The notes: a model not told the origin generated them from the letters alone. 64,000 nt of DNA from Symbiodinium kawagutii (GCA_009767595.1 VSDK01013179.1:547255-611254), one strand, 5' to 3'; shown: positions 11,241 to 24,554, counted from the stretch's first letter. A program made the numbers and translations.

Positions 11241-13339
11241 TGTGCCTAGGACGACAACCGGCGTCTGATGGATCTCCACAGTGCAGCTGGGGTGGTTACC
11301 CCGCGAGTTCCCCTCGGGCTGTACCCCGAAAGCTGCGACTTGGAAATCTGGTGCGGGATTTTGTCTGCTAGGGCCGTAGAATACAACTGGAATAGAGAGA
11401 GCAATCTCGACTTGTTGGCCGTGTGAACGTGTTTTTCCTCGCAACCGTTGGCGGGTGGCTAAACGATCCTAGCTGACAATTGCCCTCCGGCAATTTAGCA
11501 GAATCGAAACCCAGAAAACTTGCTTTCTAAATATGAATTGCATTGTCATGCTGAATTACCAGAGTAGTGATGCTTGGAATCATACTTGATCATGTTAAAT
11601 TATGATTCATGGCATTTCATGGCCAACAATAGGGCTTCATGACAATAGAGAAAACATCCTTGCTTGTGACCAATGACTAATGGAGCACAATTACCATTTT
11701 ATCACGGCTCATTTGGATACTTTATGCAGTTGTTTGGATTCTTGAAGCCTCCATCTGTTGGTTTGGCCTAGCTATGAGCTTAAAGCAAAGTAAGATGGCT
11801 AAACAGCTATGGTCTTCATCAGGTTGTGGCTAGTGTGAGTGAAAGATGTGGTCTTGGGATGGTCGGAAGACACCGAAATGCACTCTTAAACTAGACATGG
11901 AAAGCCAATGTGTCCATATTCAAAGGATACATCATGTGCATCCATGGCTTCGACATGAGAAAGGATCATTTGGAATCGATCAACCAACATGTTGTGGCTG
12001 CGGATGGAGATAGTACTACTACCAGCACCACAACACAACACCAACAACACCTGCCAACACCACACTATTGAGCTCCAGCGATCAACGAAGTCACCAGCTC
12101 CAACTGGGTCTCCCAACGGCAGCATAGCGATGATCATCTTCTTGCAGTCCTGGGGCCGCCCACGGCCGGTCCCCTCAACCCCTCAACGCGACTGAGCACC
12201 GGGTTGAGTCAGCTTCAGTAGAGTTGAGTCTTTGGGCCCTGCTAGGTCGATTCAAAGTTCCGCCATGGTGTGGTCAAGTTGCGCACTGACAAATGACCAG
12301 AATTGTCAACCCCAAAATGAATGGGTTTTCAACAAACGTTGCCCTGCGTATGGTTTAAGACCTTTTTGCCAGCCAATGATGTGTGGAATCACTTTTAGGG
12401 CTCTCTTCCCCATTCAACAACAAAAGAAAGACTAATCCTTCAACGCTATGCCTGGCTGCAGACAATATAGTGACTCGTTACGCATACACTCACCCAAGAC
12501 ACAATCGTCTTGCATGTTTTAATCATTTTTGTGAATAGGTATATTCTATGCGTGTATATTGAGGTATATCATATATTCATTTGTATACGTATGTTAAAGG
12601 CTATGCCTAATGTCTGGATGGAAAGACAAGTAGGCAAACAAATGGACTGGCAGGCAAACAAACAAGTAGACAAATGAATGCCAGCACATTTATCTGTACA
12701 TGCACAGGTATCTTGGTATACTGGGTAAAAATGTCATATACCCACATGTACATTGATACAAGGGAATCACATGTGTGCATGTGCTGACATGCTCGGAAAT
12801 GATGGGCCATTCTTTGAGTCCTTGCTGGGTGGCTACCCACATCCACTCAGTCCATTGATCCTGGGGAGTTTCTGATCAACCTGGGGCAAAACCCGTATTG
12901 GGTGGCTGGATGACCATCTCATTTGGGAAGTGCTTCGCAACCATCCCTTGCAAAACCTGTTGGGAAGGGTACTAACCATGTTGATTCAACCACCACACAG
13001 CTGCTGGTTCCTCGGGCAAATGGTTTGCCTCCGGCTGCTGCAAAACCTGCGCCACGGCAGGGCAGCAAAAAGTAGGGGTGAATGGTAAACATCCCGAGAA
13101 ACTGTGTATCACAAACATCCCAAGTAGATCAATTATCAATCACTATCAATTGTTGTTATCAATGCTTACCAATCAATATCCACTGAGTGCTGAAGGCTGC
13201 AGCCGGTGACATGTGTGAAGAAAAATTCCCTGTTCTTGGTGATCTCCCAGTTTGGTTGGGAATCTCCTATGTTTGTTGGCTGACAACCTATGCTGCTAGG
13301 AAATTACGGTACCAATTGAGATCACCCATGGGATATCGG

Positions 13340-13461
13340 ATATCATCAGAGATCTCCTTGGCATTTTTTGATATCAAGCTGCATTCCAGCGACGCCCAAG
13401 CGATCGTTTCTGCTGCTTCCGACCAGACCATTTCTGCTTTAGCTCTTTTGGATGTTACCCT
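13340..13461 (-). CDS. Candidate exon, TPR-like
   Basis: The minus frame reads SKRAKAEMVWSEAAETIAWA then SLECSLISKNAKEISDDI. It is a long Ala/Glu/Lys helix pair and one of the strongest exon calls, though it is less GC-rich than its neighbours. Confidence 0.5.
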
Positions 13462-13671
13462 GCAAAGCGGTGTTAGCATGTAAAGCGGCGAGTTCGAACC
13501 CCTTTCACTTGCCATGAAAGAGGGCATTTCGAATGCAGATCTTCAAAAAACTAGATACTTATCAAGCTAATCTGATGTTGTTTACTAATACCCAACCCAC
13601 CATCCATCCAACCCACCATCCAACCAGCCAACCAGCCAGGTTCCTATTTCCATGGCTCAGTCCTTTCCAAC

Positions 13672-13744
13672 CCACCGCCGTGCCTCCACCATTTGCTTGA
13701 AGGCAGCCTGGGCGACGTGGCTGGCCATACGAACATGAGAATCA
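13672..13744 (-). CDS. Candidate exon, TPR-like
   Basis: The minus frame reads RMASHVAQAALKQMVEARRW, a classic A-x3-A-L-x2-M helix. It is short, and its ends lie in CCATCC-type repeats. Confidence 0.4.
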
Positions 13745-14555
13745 CCTGTAGCAGTGAATGAACAACAATGAACAATAAGGGTTGATCAATGTGAATCATG
13801 GTTCACACTGGTCAGTCACGGTGAAACCACTGGCTCATACTGGTTCATCTACCACGATATCCTGACTGCAGCTGCCAGGCTGCTTGACGAGCCACGGGTT
13901 TGTTTGGCAGACCAAACAGCTGGTGGGAAAAGGAGATGATGGATGATACCCCCTGGCGATGTACCATGATTGGGCGAGCCCTGTCTAGGGAAGCCACATA
14001 TCAAAAAAATGTTATGGCTGGTAAGGCACAAATGTGTGCAAGTATACATCTACGAACATCTTCCTTATATGATGCATGTGTCACAGCATGTGTATACATA
14101 TATCAATATAAATACAGATATGTGCGCGCATGTGGATGCAGCTCGTTAGTTCTCACGGGCCAAAACGTTAAAGAAAGACTCTGAAATCCATTGAAGTCCT
14201 ACAAGCTCACACGCAGGCGACATCGCTTCACCGAAAGCGGACTAGTTCAGAAGCCTTGCGGAGCCCTCCGGAAAAATACCACGACATCCACTTCAACCGC
14301 CCCCTTTCAGGTGATGGTTGTGCAACTTGATTGATTCACCACCACGGCTGAACAGATACTAGCAATGTTAGCGATTTTGTATACAATTAACAAGTTCATC
14401 ACCAACTTCTTACAAAACCATAAACCACAAAATCCTATGGTTACATGACTAGTTACATGAATTACCATGGTTGCATGAACCATAAACCATGAACTACTAG
14501 CAATGGTTACTTCATCAGCCATAATCCAGTCATTAGTAACCATACTGGTGCATTC

Positions 14556-14668
14556 GCTCCTCACCATGGCCCGGCCGGCCTGGGTCACGCCATGCTTCTT
14601 CAGCACAGGGGCAGCCTTCTTGTGCGCGGGCTCCTCCACGTGCGCAGACCTTGGCTGATCCTCCCGAT
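14556..14668 (-). CDS. Candidate exon
   Basis: The minus frame reads PRSAHVEEPAHKKAAPVLKK then HGVTQAGRAM, a GC-rich island in AT-rich sequence. Confidence 0.4.
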
Positions 14669-14686
14669 AGTTCACAGTGCGTCAGG

Positions 14687-14881
14687 GTTCAGCGGCTTGA
14701 AACTGCGTCACTGATACGATGTTCAACGATTGTTTCAACATCTCAAAGTTCTTCGATTCCAAACAAATGCCCCAATTTTTTGATCCGTCAAATTCTATGT
14801 CCAAACATGTGCCCATGTCCGAGTCCACCAACGGAGCCGCTCGAATCACTCGTGACATCTCCGTAGCCACTTCTGGGATAC
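14687..14881 (-). CDS. Candidate exon, first of two near-identical copies
   Basis: The minus frame reads LVDSDMGTCLDIEFDGSKNW and continues to LNIVSVTQFQAAE. The same sequence reappears after the N gap with a couple of base changes. This may be a scaffolding artefact rather than a true exon duplication. Confidence 0.4.
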
Positions 14882-14924
14882 NNNNNNNNNNNNNNNNNNN
14901 NNNNNNNNNNNNNNNNNNNNNNNN
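14882..14924. other. Assembly gap (43 N)
   Basis: A run of undetermined bases. Both sides carry the same ~195-bp sequence in direct orientation, offset by 238 bp. Confidence 0.99.
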
Positions 14925-15150
14925 GTTCAGCAGCTTGAAACTGCGTCACTGATACGATGTTCAACGATTGTTTCAACATCTCAAAGTTCTTCGATTCCAA
15001 ACAAATGCCCCAATTTTTTGATCCGTCAAATTCTATGTCCAAACATGTGCCCATGTCCGAGTCCACCAACGGAGCCGCTCGAATCACTCGTGACATCTCC
15101 GTAGCCACTTCTGGGATGCCCGGCACGGCCTGGCGCTTTCCGTTGCCTGA
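14925..15150 (-). CDS. Candidate exon, second copy, with longer 5' part
   Basis: The minus frame reads RQAVPGIPEVATEMSRVIRA then APLVDSDMGTCLDIEFDGSK and on to FQAAE. It carries the RQA signature at its start, which the copy beyond the gap lacks because the gap truncates it. This is the better representative of the exon. Confidence 0.5.
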
Positions 15151-15229
15151 GCCACGAGGGCGAAGAACGGTGGTTGAACCGACCACGAGGACGAGGTGGA
15201 ACCACCATCTACAAACCAGCAACGGTTAA

Positions 15230-18200
15230 GTAGCAATAATTGGTGATTAAGCTGTTTTATTAAGGCCACTTATGATCTAGTGATTGGCTTACATTCAAGG
15301 CCACTTATGGTTGCCGCACATGAACTTGGGATCTAGTAGAGATATAACAGCTATAGTGATGGTAAATAATCGCTAATGATGTTGTGTAATCATGCTTGAT
15401 ACTGCTTGATCATGGTCAGTGATTGATATAGTTGATGATGCCCATTAAGAACTGCTACTGCATATGAAAATGGATTGATGTTCACGAAAAAATGGACAGC
15501 ACTGATATGGTTCCTGCTAATGGTCCATGCATGGTTGGCACAACCACCATTGATGGCTCACCGTGGTTGATAGCCCCTCGTTAAGGATGGCCGCCTTTCC
15601 CCATGACTACAGCTATCCCAACAAGCAACTGCTTACTTTGACATTCTGCGACTCCCAGCTCCATCCATACCTGCAGAAATAACAAGCACCAGCAGTAGCA
15701 ACTGAGTACAGATTTCCAAGCAACCATGATTCATGAGTAAACAAAAGTGGTTCCAGGTCAATGGATAATCATTGTTCATGAACAACCTTGGTTTGATTCG
15801 CCAACCAACCAAGCAACTGGTTCATCAACCCTTGATGAATTGCCACTTTTGAAGCGTTCATCTGGATCCTTCCAGTATGTTCCTTCACCATCGACCATTG
15901 CAATTCTGGTTACAAAACTCATCATCAAAACACATGCACTCTGGAGCTCAGCAGAGACTCAGATCCAACCAGTACAAATGTAGAATTCTTTCCCCTGACC
16001 AGAAGCGGAGGAGCAAACTTTTACTTCTTGGTCAGTTCTACCTGGTTGGCATCAGCCCTAGCAACCACTGGTTGGAGACGTCCTGGCCAAGACACGAGCA
16101 GGTGCCATGATGATGAGCGAGGAGTTATGCGGAGGTCAGGAGTAACGTTTCAGCCAAATGCTGCGCTGCGCAGCCGGCAGAGGTGGATTGCATGCGTAGA
16201 AAACTCTGGGGAGTGTGGCCATGTAAGAAAGAACAGCTTTGCGACAGCATCCACAAATATAGAGAATATGTTTTCTATATGATCTTCAGTACATTCCATG
16301 GCATGACATTACATCACTTTATAAACAAACATATAGATGTATTGTACTATATGATGCAATCATGTGTATGTATATGTATACACCGCATATAACATCATCG
16401 ATCGTACATTATATATTCATGCATACATACACACAGTCAGATCTTCCGATACATATAACATTATATGAGAGTATATATGCAATGCAGGATATATATATAT
16501 ATATCATAACACACATGTATTCAGTCAGATCTTCTGTTTGATCCCCATGGTCAGGACAGCGATCGGAGATCAAGCCACAGCCTCACTGCAAGGGCAAGTG
16601 CGCGATCAGAGTCTGACAATCATTTCCCTAAATCTCTGGGTGAATGATTCCTTGACCCAAATATGTTTACTATGTTGGGAAGGACTTGAATTTAACATAA
16701 CAACCAACTGTTTATCAAATTATCATATTCCTTTGGTTCTCATCTCCTCACCCGGAATTCTACAACATGTCAGGCGGCGGTGATTGAATCCGCCACCCAA
16801 GTCATCATGGTCAGCAGTGGCCCATGGCCACCAACCCCAACGGCCAACACCAACTGTTGCCCCAAAAAATAGCCAAGTGCATCAGCTCCCAAGGCCAAGA
16901 GCACGATGGACCAAGTGAATGGGTTTAACACCAGGTGTAATGATGATCGCAGCAGCCCTTCTTACCCAGCATTTTTGATGGTGAATAAAGGTTAATTGTG
17001 CTTAATGGTGGTCAATGATTGGAATAATCACCAACAAGAATGGCAAAACAATCAAATATGGGTACGTCAAACACTAGATGATGAATGAAAACACAAGTGC
17101 TTACATCATTGCTGATCATTCTTGGCGATTTATTCATCAAACTTTGGTACCAAGAATGGTACAAATCTATGCCACAGGACACCCAGCGGAGACCCACCAT
17201 GGGAGTACCCAGTTTAGCGCACATTTTCGTTCGCCATTCTCCCTCTTTACGATGAGAACTTGGATTCGGTGCTAAGAAAATCTGAGCAGAATCCAAAAAC
17301 GCAGTGTGGATTTGTTTTGCTACTTGATGCCATATTCCCATACTTGACAATTATCATCCGGGAGAAAACGAGCCTCCTAAAGATAGTCAAGCAACAAGGG
17401 ACAATTCATACTGGGTGCAACTACACTCTGTAAGTACATGATAAGGAAGTTTCTCCGCAGACAAGAATCAGATAGATCTGTAAAACATACAAATTCAGAA
17501 GGAAATGGAGGTATTAAAAACTTGCAATCAAGGTCGGACAAGCAATCCTCCGTCACTATTGACAGAGAGTCGTCCCAGTTTGGGGGCGATGATTGATTCT
17601 CAGCCATACCTATCAATGTATCGGATCTGTTTGAAGGCCATTGTCATCTCCCAAACTTTTTTGAGAATTTCTCCTTTGCACACATATGACCTACTATAAA
17701 CCCTGAGTCTTGACATTCTGTGGAAACATATCCCATCACAAAGTGGAGCCAGTCCCCTATGAGTTGTGACTTGCGGGGGGGTGCAAATACAAACACTACA
17801 TATTCTTGCTCAGAAAGGATTCCCATAGTAAACCCATGCAAATCGCCAGTGAATGGATGGATTCTACCAAAGAGCAACGACAAGAGCAACAGGAACCATA
17901 CTTTGCAATAGCAATCATAGGGCTGTGGGCTCCTGTGGTAAACATCCCATATCTTCGTATTCGTTGGTTGGTATTGACCCATCTGCTTGGTTCATCCCTG
18001 CCAGTTTTGCCGTTGACTTCTACCGTTCACCGTTGACCATCCAAGTTCTTTGTCAAGTGCGGGCAGCTCTTATCTCTTCACACAGGTGGCGGCCACGCAG
18101 GATTTTGGTGGAAGAGGCCCAAGGCCGCCACGGGGAAGATGCCACAGGAACAGTGGCAATTTCTAGTGGTTTTAATGATTTGTAGGGGTTTTAATGATGT

Positions 18201-18240
18201 CTCAAAGATCATCTGAACTTAAGCGATAGCAATGCTTGAT
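15230..18240. other. Intron-like region without supported genes
   Basis: AT-rich sequence with scattered CCATCA/ATGATGG motifs and TATA runs (16360-16510). Plus frames around 17700-18060 are open, but I recognise no domain. Confidence 0.5.
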
Positions 18241-18245
18241 TGTCC

Positions 18246-18350
18246 TCCCCAGCATTTCTGGGGATCGCACCCACCCCGCCACGAAAACCTGCTCTTCTAC
18301 AAGGCTTTTCGCCAACTTTCTCGTTGTCAGTGCCCTGAGCAGGGAACTTG
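18246..18350 (-). CDS. Candidate exon, TPR-like
   Basis: The minus frame reads SLLRALTTRKLAKSLVEEQV then FVAGWVRSPEMLG, basic and helical, with GC above background. Confidence 0.4.
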
Positions 18351-19013
18351 GATGATGTCAGCTGTGGCGAACAAAGTTAACCTTGGTTAACCCTGGTGGT
18401 CTAGCATTGGCAAAACCCTTGAACATCAAAAAATGACCAACTAGTTTGTTGTGACGTCCCCCAAACTTGCATCAGGTGATGAATGGCAAATATTGGTTAG
18501 GCTAGTCATCAACGATTAACAAATAGCTGTCCGTGGGTTCACAAGGTTGCCAAATTGCTACACCATGGCTAGCTAGCCATTTCATGGCTGACTATAGCTA
18601 GTTCATGGTGAGTTGTAAGTAAGGGAAATGATGAGGGAAAGAAAATGCAGATTGGCCATCAGAAACCATTCCTAGCTAAGCTGATGAAAGATCAGCATCT
18701 TCTTCTGGGGATGGAAGGTTGATCATTGCGAGTTGAAAAACACCAGTGCAGTCACCACACACGTTCAGAGAAGGTGAGAAGCTATGGACGGTCCAATGTG
18801 TTCACTGCATGCTTTTCCTTTTCAGGCCTTTCCGCAGTTTTCTGGCAGTTTTCTGGCTGATCCATGAATCCTGTGGGTTGTTTCTACAGGTTAGGCTTTT
18901 TGGCATCTGCTCTTAGGGCAAAACCACTGCCTCTGAAGATTGTTGTTTGTTTTTCTTGCCTATTCACTTTTATGATCAACTGCGACTAACTACCCACGAC
19001 TTGTCATTGAGCA

Positions 19014-19115
19014 TTGTTGACCATGACCACATCGAGGCCCAGCTTCGCTCTGCCTCAGCCTCGAAAGTTGTCTTTGATGTGCTGAGCAATCCTTGGCAGC
19101 TGTGAAGTGCGCGGA
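19014..19115 (-). CDS. Candidate exon (strand uncertain)
   Basis: The minus frame reads ALHSCQGLLSTSKTTFEAEA then ERSWASMWSWS. The plus frame VDHDHIEAQLRSASASKVVF is equally protein-like. The minus call follows the surrounding gene. Confidence 0.3.
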
Positions 19116-19146
19116 AGTGATTTTGCCAAACGAAACACCCAACAAC

Positions 19147-19257
19147 ATGGGCGTTTCTCAACCCCATGGGAAAATCCCAAAATGGACGGTTTACTCTGAA
19201 AAATGACAAATATTGGGGATGATTTGGGGGTACCCCTATTTTGAGAGACACCCACAT
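19147..19257 (-). mobile_element. Inverted-repeat MITE, copy 3
   Basis: Ends GGGCGTTTCTCAA and TTGAGAGACACCC, with an inner GGGGTACCCC near the right end and the core in reverse orientation. The minus reading gives the GVSQNRGTPK shadow peptide. Confidence 0.7.
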
Positions 19258-19629
19258 TACGATTGGCAATGAATAGGAGTGGTTGATATTGCAGGCAACA
19301 ATAACAAACAATAGCAACAGTAAATCATGGGCTAGTGTGGTCAAAAAAGAAAGGTCATAAACCAAAATAACTATATAACAACAGTCAGCCGATATTGTCG
19401 AACAAAGAAACATTCTCGGGTGTTGATAGCCAAAGAGAAACAACCGAAAAGATATTTGCAAGGTTGGTGAAGCAATCTATACTAGCGAATGGTCAGTTGT
19501 AGGCATTACCAAGCACAAGTTGAATGACTAGCAACTTGGAGATCCCATTTCAGGACCATGCCACCAGTTGGGATAGAAGTCATGGGTCAACTGACGCAAG
19601 GATCGAGATGATGGGGCGGGGTCAAGGCT

Positions 19630-19722
19630 GCCAGTCGTTCAGTACCGTTTCTCCCACGGCTTCATCTGCGCTGGCGAGGGTCTCTTTGCTGGTTGGGAAG
19701 TCGAACATCAGGGTGGACGGCA
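19630..19722 (-). CDS. Candidate exon, TPR-like
   Basis: The minus frame reads FDFPTSKETLASADEAVGET then VLNDWQP, helical and acidic. The plus frame is open too, but less biased. Confidence 0.35.
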
Positions 19723-21442
19723 TGGGCACTCCTCGGAACTCCTGGCACGAAACGACCGAGACTGCGCTTCCCTAACATGTGCCGTCAGGAAACCCAACGG
19801 TCTCCGGTAGGGCTACACCAAACAATGCTCAGGTGCCGAAATCTTGGGGTGTCCACAATCAGCAACCGCTGCAAATGCTTCAGACTCCCTTCTCAGCACC
19901 ATGAAACGTCAACCAGCAGCCGCGAACCATGCTTCGGGGTGGATAATCATGGCCTTCTTAAGGTGAACCATTTTTCCTAATGAATGGGGCTTAATCCATA
20001 AGGACTTAAACTGGTCAATGCTTTCTATGAGCTAGGCCTTTTGTTGTCCTCAGGTACCCCCAACGGACCTTCGTAAGCGTATTCTGGAACTCTACAGATG
20101 CCAAGGAATCCAAGCCTGGCGACCGCTAGGACGGCGCCAAGAAGATGGCAGGAAAATGTTCGCGACAAGAACCTAAGTAATGAGCAACCACAATAACACA
20201 CAAAAATGTTTACAGGTCTACAGTTTATTATTCTCACTATTGTCATTATTGTTACTATTCTTATTGTTATGAATTATGGTTTACTTTCAAAGAATTGTCC
20301 CGCCACAGTAAACCATAGTACTGAAATATTCAGGGGAAATTGCCATCAAGCAATCTTGATTGGTTTAGGACGATCAAGGTTGTTTGATAGTGATTCGTCG
20401 TCATCGCAGAATGATGAACAGCGGATGATAATGATCCAAAAACGGGGCATGATGGTGGTGCCATGATCATCAATTGCACATGTCATACTGACCTGCATGA
20501 ATTAAATAGTCCAAGTAAAGATGCCAAGATCAGCATCTTTGTACAAAATATTTTTGGGCAGCCCCTGGCCAAGCGGTCAATTTTGTTTGCCAAAGACCCA
20601 AAAACACACTCATGTGCCCAAAATGAACGGAAGAAGTGTCTGGCTGCTGCCAGCTGTACTGCTTGGCATGTGCCCTTTCCCCATGTCATTGGCCTCAAGG
20701 CTTCGATGCCCCAAGCAAGCAGTAATGTCCCCAGTGTTCCTGCTAGGGCCATGATTCCGTGACAACTTCATGACTAACACCCAACGAATGGTCATCTACT
20801 TCACGGAAATTTATCATAAACCAATGGTTTTGGGGTGCCACTATGGCTTGGCACATTCCTATTTCTTGAAAATCATCACCATGGGAACAACCATGGCTAT
20901 TCTCTGTCTATCTGATGTTCGTTCTCCAGTTGTGCATTCTACCTCTGGCTTTTTAATAATGGCTGTCCACTCACTGGGAAGTATACACGAAAGCTAGGTA
21001 TGTAAACACGATGTGGCGTATACGAAGCAGTTCGTACCAATGGCATAACCACTGGTAACCAATGTGTACAACATTGGTAATCACCAACCAAGAACTGTCG
21101 AAGAAGCAGCATCTGGTTGCTCAACTGGCTGTGGGGTCAATCCCCTGCAAATACTCATTTTTGGTATGAACCCATGCTTGGATGCGCAGCCAGGGTTAGT
21201 TCACCGTGGTTCCTTGCACCCAGGTAGCTGAACTAACCCCGAACCAACCGGTTTGGAAAGTGGCAACTAATAACCCCTATAACTATGGAGTTATAACCCC
21301 TATAGCTATTATAGCTACAGTTGATAACTATAGGTAGATAACTGTAATAGTTATAGGGAGTGCAACTATGGTTATAGGTCATGCCATGGTTGATAACTAT
21401 AAAAGTTATACTCCCAAACTAACCATGGCACGTCCCGGACGT

Positions 21443-21556
21443 AGCCACCTGCATCCATCAAGGCTGCATCCATTTCCAACTCATCTGAACCGATCAGTGA
21501 CATTGCGATGTCTTGGACCTGGCTCGCCAGGCGAGTGGCGAGTTGTGGTTTCGAAC
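21443..21556 (-). CDS. Candidate exon, TPR-like
   Basis: The minus frame reads LATRLASQVQDIAMSLIGSD then ELEMDAALMDAGGYV. Its L-A-x3-A helix and GD-like turn match the TPR pattern of its neighbours. Confidence 0.45.
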
Positions 21557-21664
21557 CGCCGGAGAACTGCAGCTAACCAGGGTTACACGGCAATGTCAAA
21601 AGACCGCACCGAAATTGATACATCTTCTTTAGATGTATCTTTACATAGATTAATTATATAGACT

Positions 21665-21830
21665 ACATATATACATATTTACATATTTATATATATATAT
21701 ATACACCTATATACATGGGTATATATAGATACATATATACATATATAGACATAGATATATAGATATATATATATATACATAGATATATACATAGATATAT
21801 AGATACATATATATATATATATGTGCGTAT
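21665..21830. repeat. ATATAC/ATAGAT low-complexity tract
   Basis: Alternating TA-rich repeats with period about 2-6. The Ile/Tyr-rich open frames are shadows. Confidence 0.9.
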
Positions 21831-21871
21831 CTTTTTGTAGATGTAGATAAAGATGTGGGTATTTGCGTTGG

Positions 21872-22010
21872 CCAAGCGAAACTAGCAGAGCTCTTTCAGC
21901 TCTCCAAATCGTACGACAATGCTCTGCCCCAAGTGTTCGGATCGGCAAAGCTCAGGGTCACACTGAGTCAAGCTTTGGGTGGCCGACCAGACATTGTCAA
22001 CCGATAACCA
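21872..22010 (+). CDS. Ambiguous candidate exon on the plus strand
   Basis: The plus frame reads KLAELFQLSKSYDNALPQVF then GSAKLRVTLSQALGGRPDIV before a stop, TPR-like in look. A minus frame is also open over part of it. It is one of few places where the plus strand is the better reading. Confidence 0.25.
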
Positions 22011-22033
22011 GCCAAACATGCCCAGGCATCCAT

Positions 22034-22163
22034 GATGGTTTGATGGTGGTTTGATGGTGGTTTGATGGTGGTTTGATGGTGGTTTGATGATGGTTTGATG
22101 GTGGTTTGATGGTGGTTTGATGATGGTTTGATGGTGGTTTGATGGTAGTTTGATGGTAGTTTA
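22034..22163. repeat. 11-bp minisatellite (TTTGATGGTGG)n
   Basis: About eleven to twelve nearly perfect units with T/G and A variants. On the minus strand it reads as the shadow pattern NHHQTTIKPSS. Confidence 0.93.
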
Positions 22164-22861
22164 TAGGGGTTACAGCCAACAATAATATTTATGATGATAG
22201 GGATAATCACCAACAATACTGGTTTTACAGCATATCCAACTGTGCCTGTATACATACTTCGATATGTGTGTGTGGTCGTGAGTGAAATATAGAAAAAAAA
22301 TGAAATAGAATACATGTGGAAATAAATCAGTATATACACAGGTAGGTGAATGAAGAAATCAATAAATCAATCAATAAATCAGATGCACACAGGGGTCATG
22401 CAGATATGTTTTGCACCTGTCGTATCATGCAGTCTCAACCGGTCTCTATGTTCCCATAGCAAATTATGACCCCAGAGGCAGCCTCCCAGAGTGCTCAACG
22501 ACAGGGGCACTTTCACAAACAATGAGCGCTGTCAAGCATTGCTTTCTTCATGGACCTGTTAATCTATCTACCTTTTTGCCTATCCTCCTGTTTATCTAAC
22601 CATTCAACTCACTATTGGCATCCATTCTAAGTGCTGCTAGGACTTTGAAAATCATCATCCTCGTAATGATCATCGTCATGGAACGCCTTGGTGGTGTTCC
22701 AACAAAATCTTTGAAAACCGCTGATCTCCAAAATTCACCACCATAACACCATCAAACATATCAAACATATCATTTCTCATGATGATTTCCATGATTTGAC
22801 ACCACTATTTACACCTCATTTCATGGCGAAAAAAATCCCGGGCTCCTCTGGGTGCTCCACA

Positions 22862-23026
22862 GGTGGCCTCCGGCGTGGCCTCCCCTGGGCTCCCGCGCCG
22901 TTTCTTCGATCTGCTTCAGCGTCGGCCCACCCGACGCTTTGGGCGCCGGCGCCGCGGCGGAAGGCCCCGAGGGTCCCGAGGGTGGCGCCATGGCCATGGG
23001 CGGCTGACCTGGCGGTTGTGAGGGTC
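22862..23026 (-). CDS. Candidate exon, proline/alanine-rich linker
   Basis: The minus frame reads PPGQPPMAMAPPSGPSGPSA then APAPKASGGPTLKQIEETAR, a low-complexity Pro/Ala/Gly stretch followed by a helix. It is very GC-rich (CGCCGGCGCC) and could be an inter-repeat linker of the large minus-strand protein. Confidence 0.4.
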
Positions 23027-24282
23027 AGATGTAGGGATTGAGGGCCGTGGTATTAACAGTGAATTTTAGTGATTTATAGGGAATGGTATTGAGGATTAAC
23101 AGTAGTGAATTGTATGATCAGGATGGTCAGATGTAGTGCATTGTCGGGAATTCATGGTGGTATTGATAGTGATATTAACAGCGATTGTAGTGATTGTAGT
23201 GACTATTAACAGTGGTCATGTAGTGAAGTTAATGATGTGATGGAAGTGAATTATAGTGAATTATGAAGAAAACATGGTGACTTCAATGGCTATAAAATGA
23301 TAGTGATACATGGTGGTGATGGTTCGTTGCTCAAATGGCCATGATGAGTACATAGTGGTGGTTTATTAGGTGGCTATAGTGGCTAAACTGTGGGAAATGA
23401 TGATCAATAACAGGCATAAGACAATAACAGGATTACAACAATGGTAACAGAATGACATGTATGGAACAATAATGACAAGGATGACATCTATGGTATACAA
23501 ATGACAAGAACATGTGTATGTATTTATGGACTAATCATTGAACATGTGCATGTGATAACAAACGGGTACACATTGTGGAAGCAATGGACTATGGGAATGT
23601 AGGGATCAAAATCATTCCCTTCACAACAACTCAAATCGTAGAAGTTGCTCATCCGAGTTGATGCCGTTGGACACAACCCTGCAGAACCAATTCGGTGATT
23701 GAAGCTCGAGATCCCCTCATCGACGGTGCTGGGTTCTTTCCACACTGGCCACGTATCGACCTATCAGAATCATTTCTATTTCGGAAGCCAACGAACAAGC
23801 AAGACAAGGTTTCTGACATCTCTGATAAACTGCTGAGGGTTTGTACTTCAGTTGTTTCCTTGTTCTGACCCATCCTTGTAATGGTGTACAACGAGCAACC
23901 AACCAATCACTTAACCAAACAATCCATCAACCAACCAGCATTCTTAGCATATCCCTCCTCTTGTTGGCCAAGAACCGGTCAGCTTTTTCAAATGCCCAGC
24001 AACGATACTGCTTCTATCCAGCGATTCTTTCTGCTTGTTAACAGCTCTTATCATGATGTGACCAATGAAAATGGCCTTTATAACCACTATTATTGGTTAC
24101 AAACCTTCTATGAATGACTACTACCATTCAAATCAATGCTTAAAACCACTCAAATCATGGTTCTAACCATGAAAACCTCTGGTTATCAGAAGTTATCACC
24201 ACTTAAAGCCACTTATAACCACTAAATCCATGATCATAAACCACTCAAATTCTGCTTATGATCTCCTCATCCCATGGCGTCA

Positions 24283-24368
24283 TCTCCTGTCACGTCTCGT
24301 GCCCAAGCGCACGGTGGCCTGGGCCAGGTCCAGGCCCTCGACCTCCGATGCCGCCAGAGCCGTACCTG
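24283..24368 (-). CDS. Candidate exon, TPR-like
   Basis: The minus frame reads GTALAASEVEGLDLAQATVR, an Ala/Leu-rich helix in a GC island. Confidence 0.4.
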
Positions 24369-24437
24369 GCCATGTCCGGTGGTGCTTAACGACCACCAAC
24401 AATGCTTAAGGAACAATAGCAATATACCATTTGTGAG

Positions 24438-24540
24438 TGGTTGGTAGGTAGGCGGGTAGGTTGGTAGCCAGGTAGGCAGGTAGCCAGGTAGGTAGGTAGG
24501 CTGGTTGGTTAGTTGGTTGGTTGGTTGGTTGGTTGGTTGG
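24438..24540. repeat. GGTA/GGTT tetranucleotide array
   Basis: Blocks of GGTA grade into pure GGTT units with period 4. Confidence 0.9.
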
Positions 24541-24554
24541 CTGCTTCAACACCA

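Noticed and set aside
13484-13505. GAGTTCGAACCCC, similar to a tRNA T-arm
   Set aside because: The 5-bp stem does not form and no D-arm or anticodon arm lies upstream.
17720-18185. Overlapping plus open frames of 60-110 codons
   Set aside because: Several frames are open at once, with no domain, no codon bias and average base composition.
22034-22163. Regular short repeats considered as a CRISPR array
   Set aside because: No unique spacers; units are contiguous 11-mers in a eukaryotic intron.
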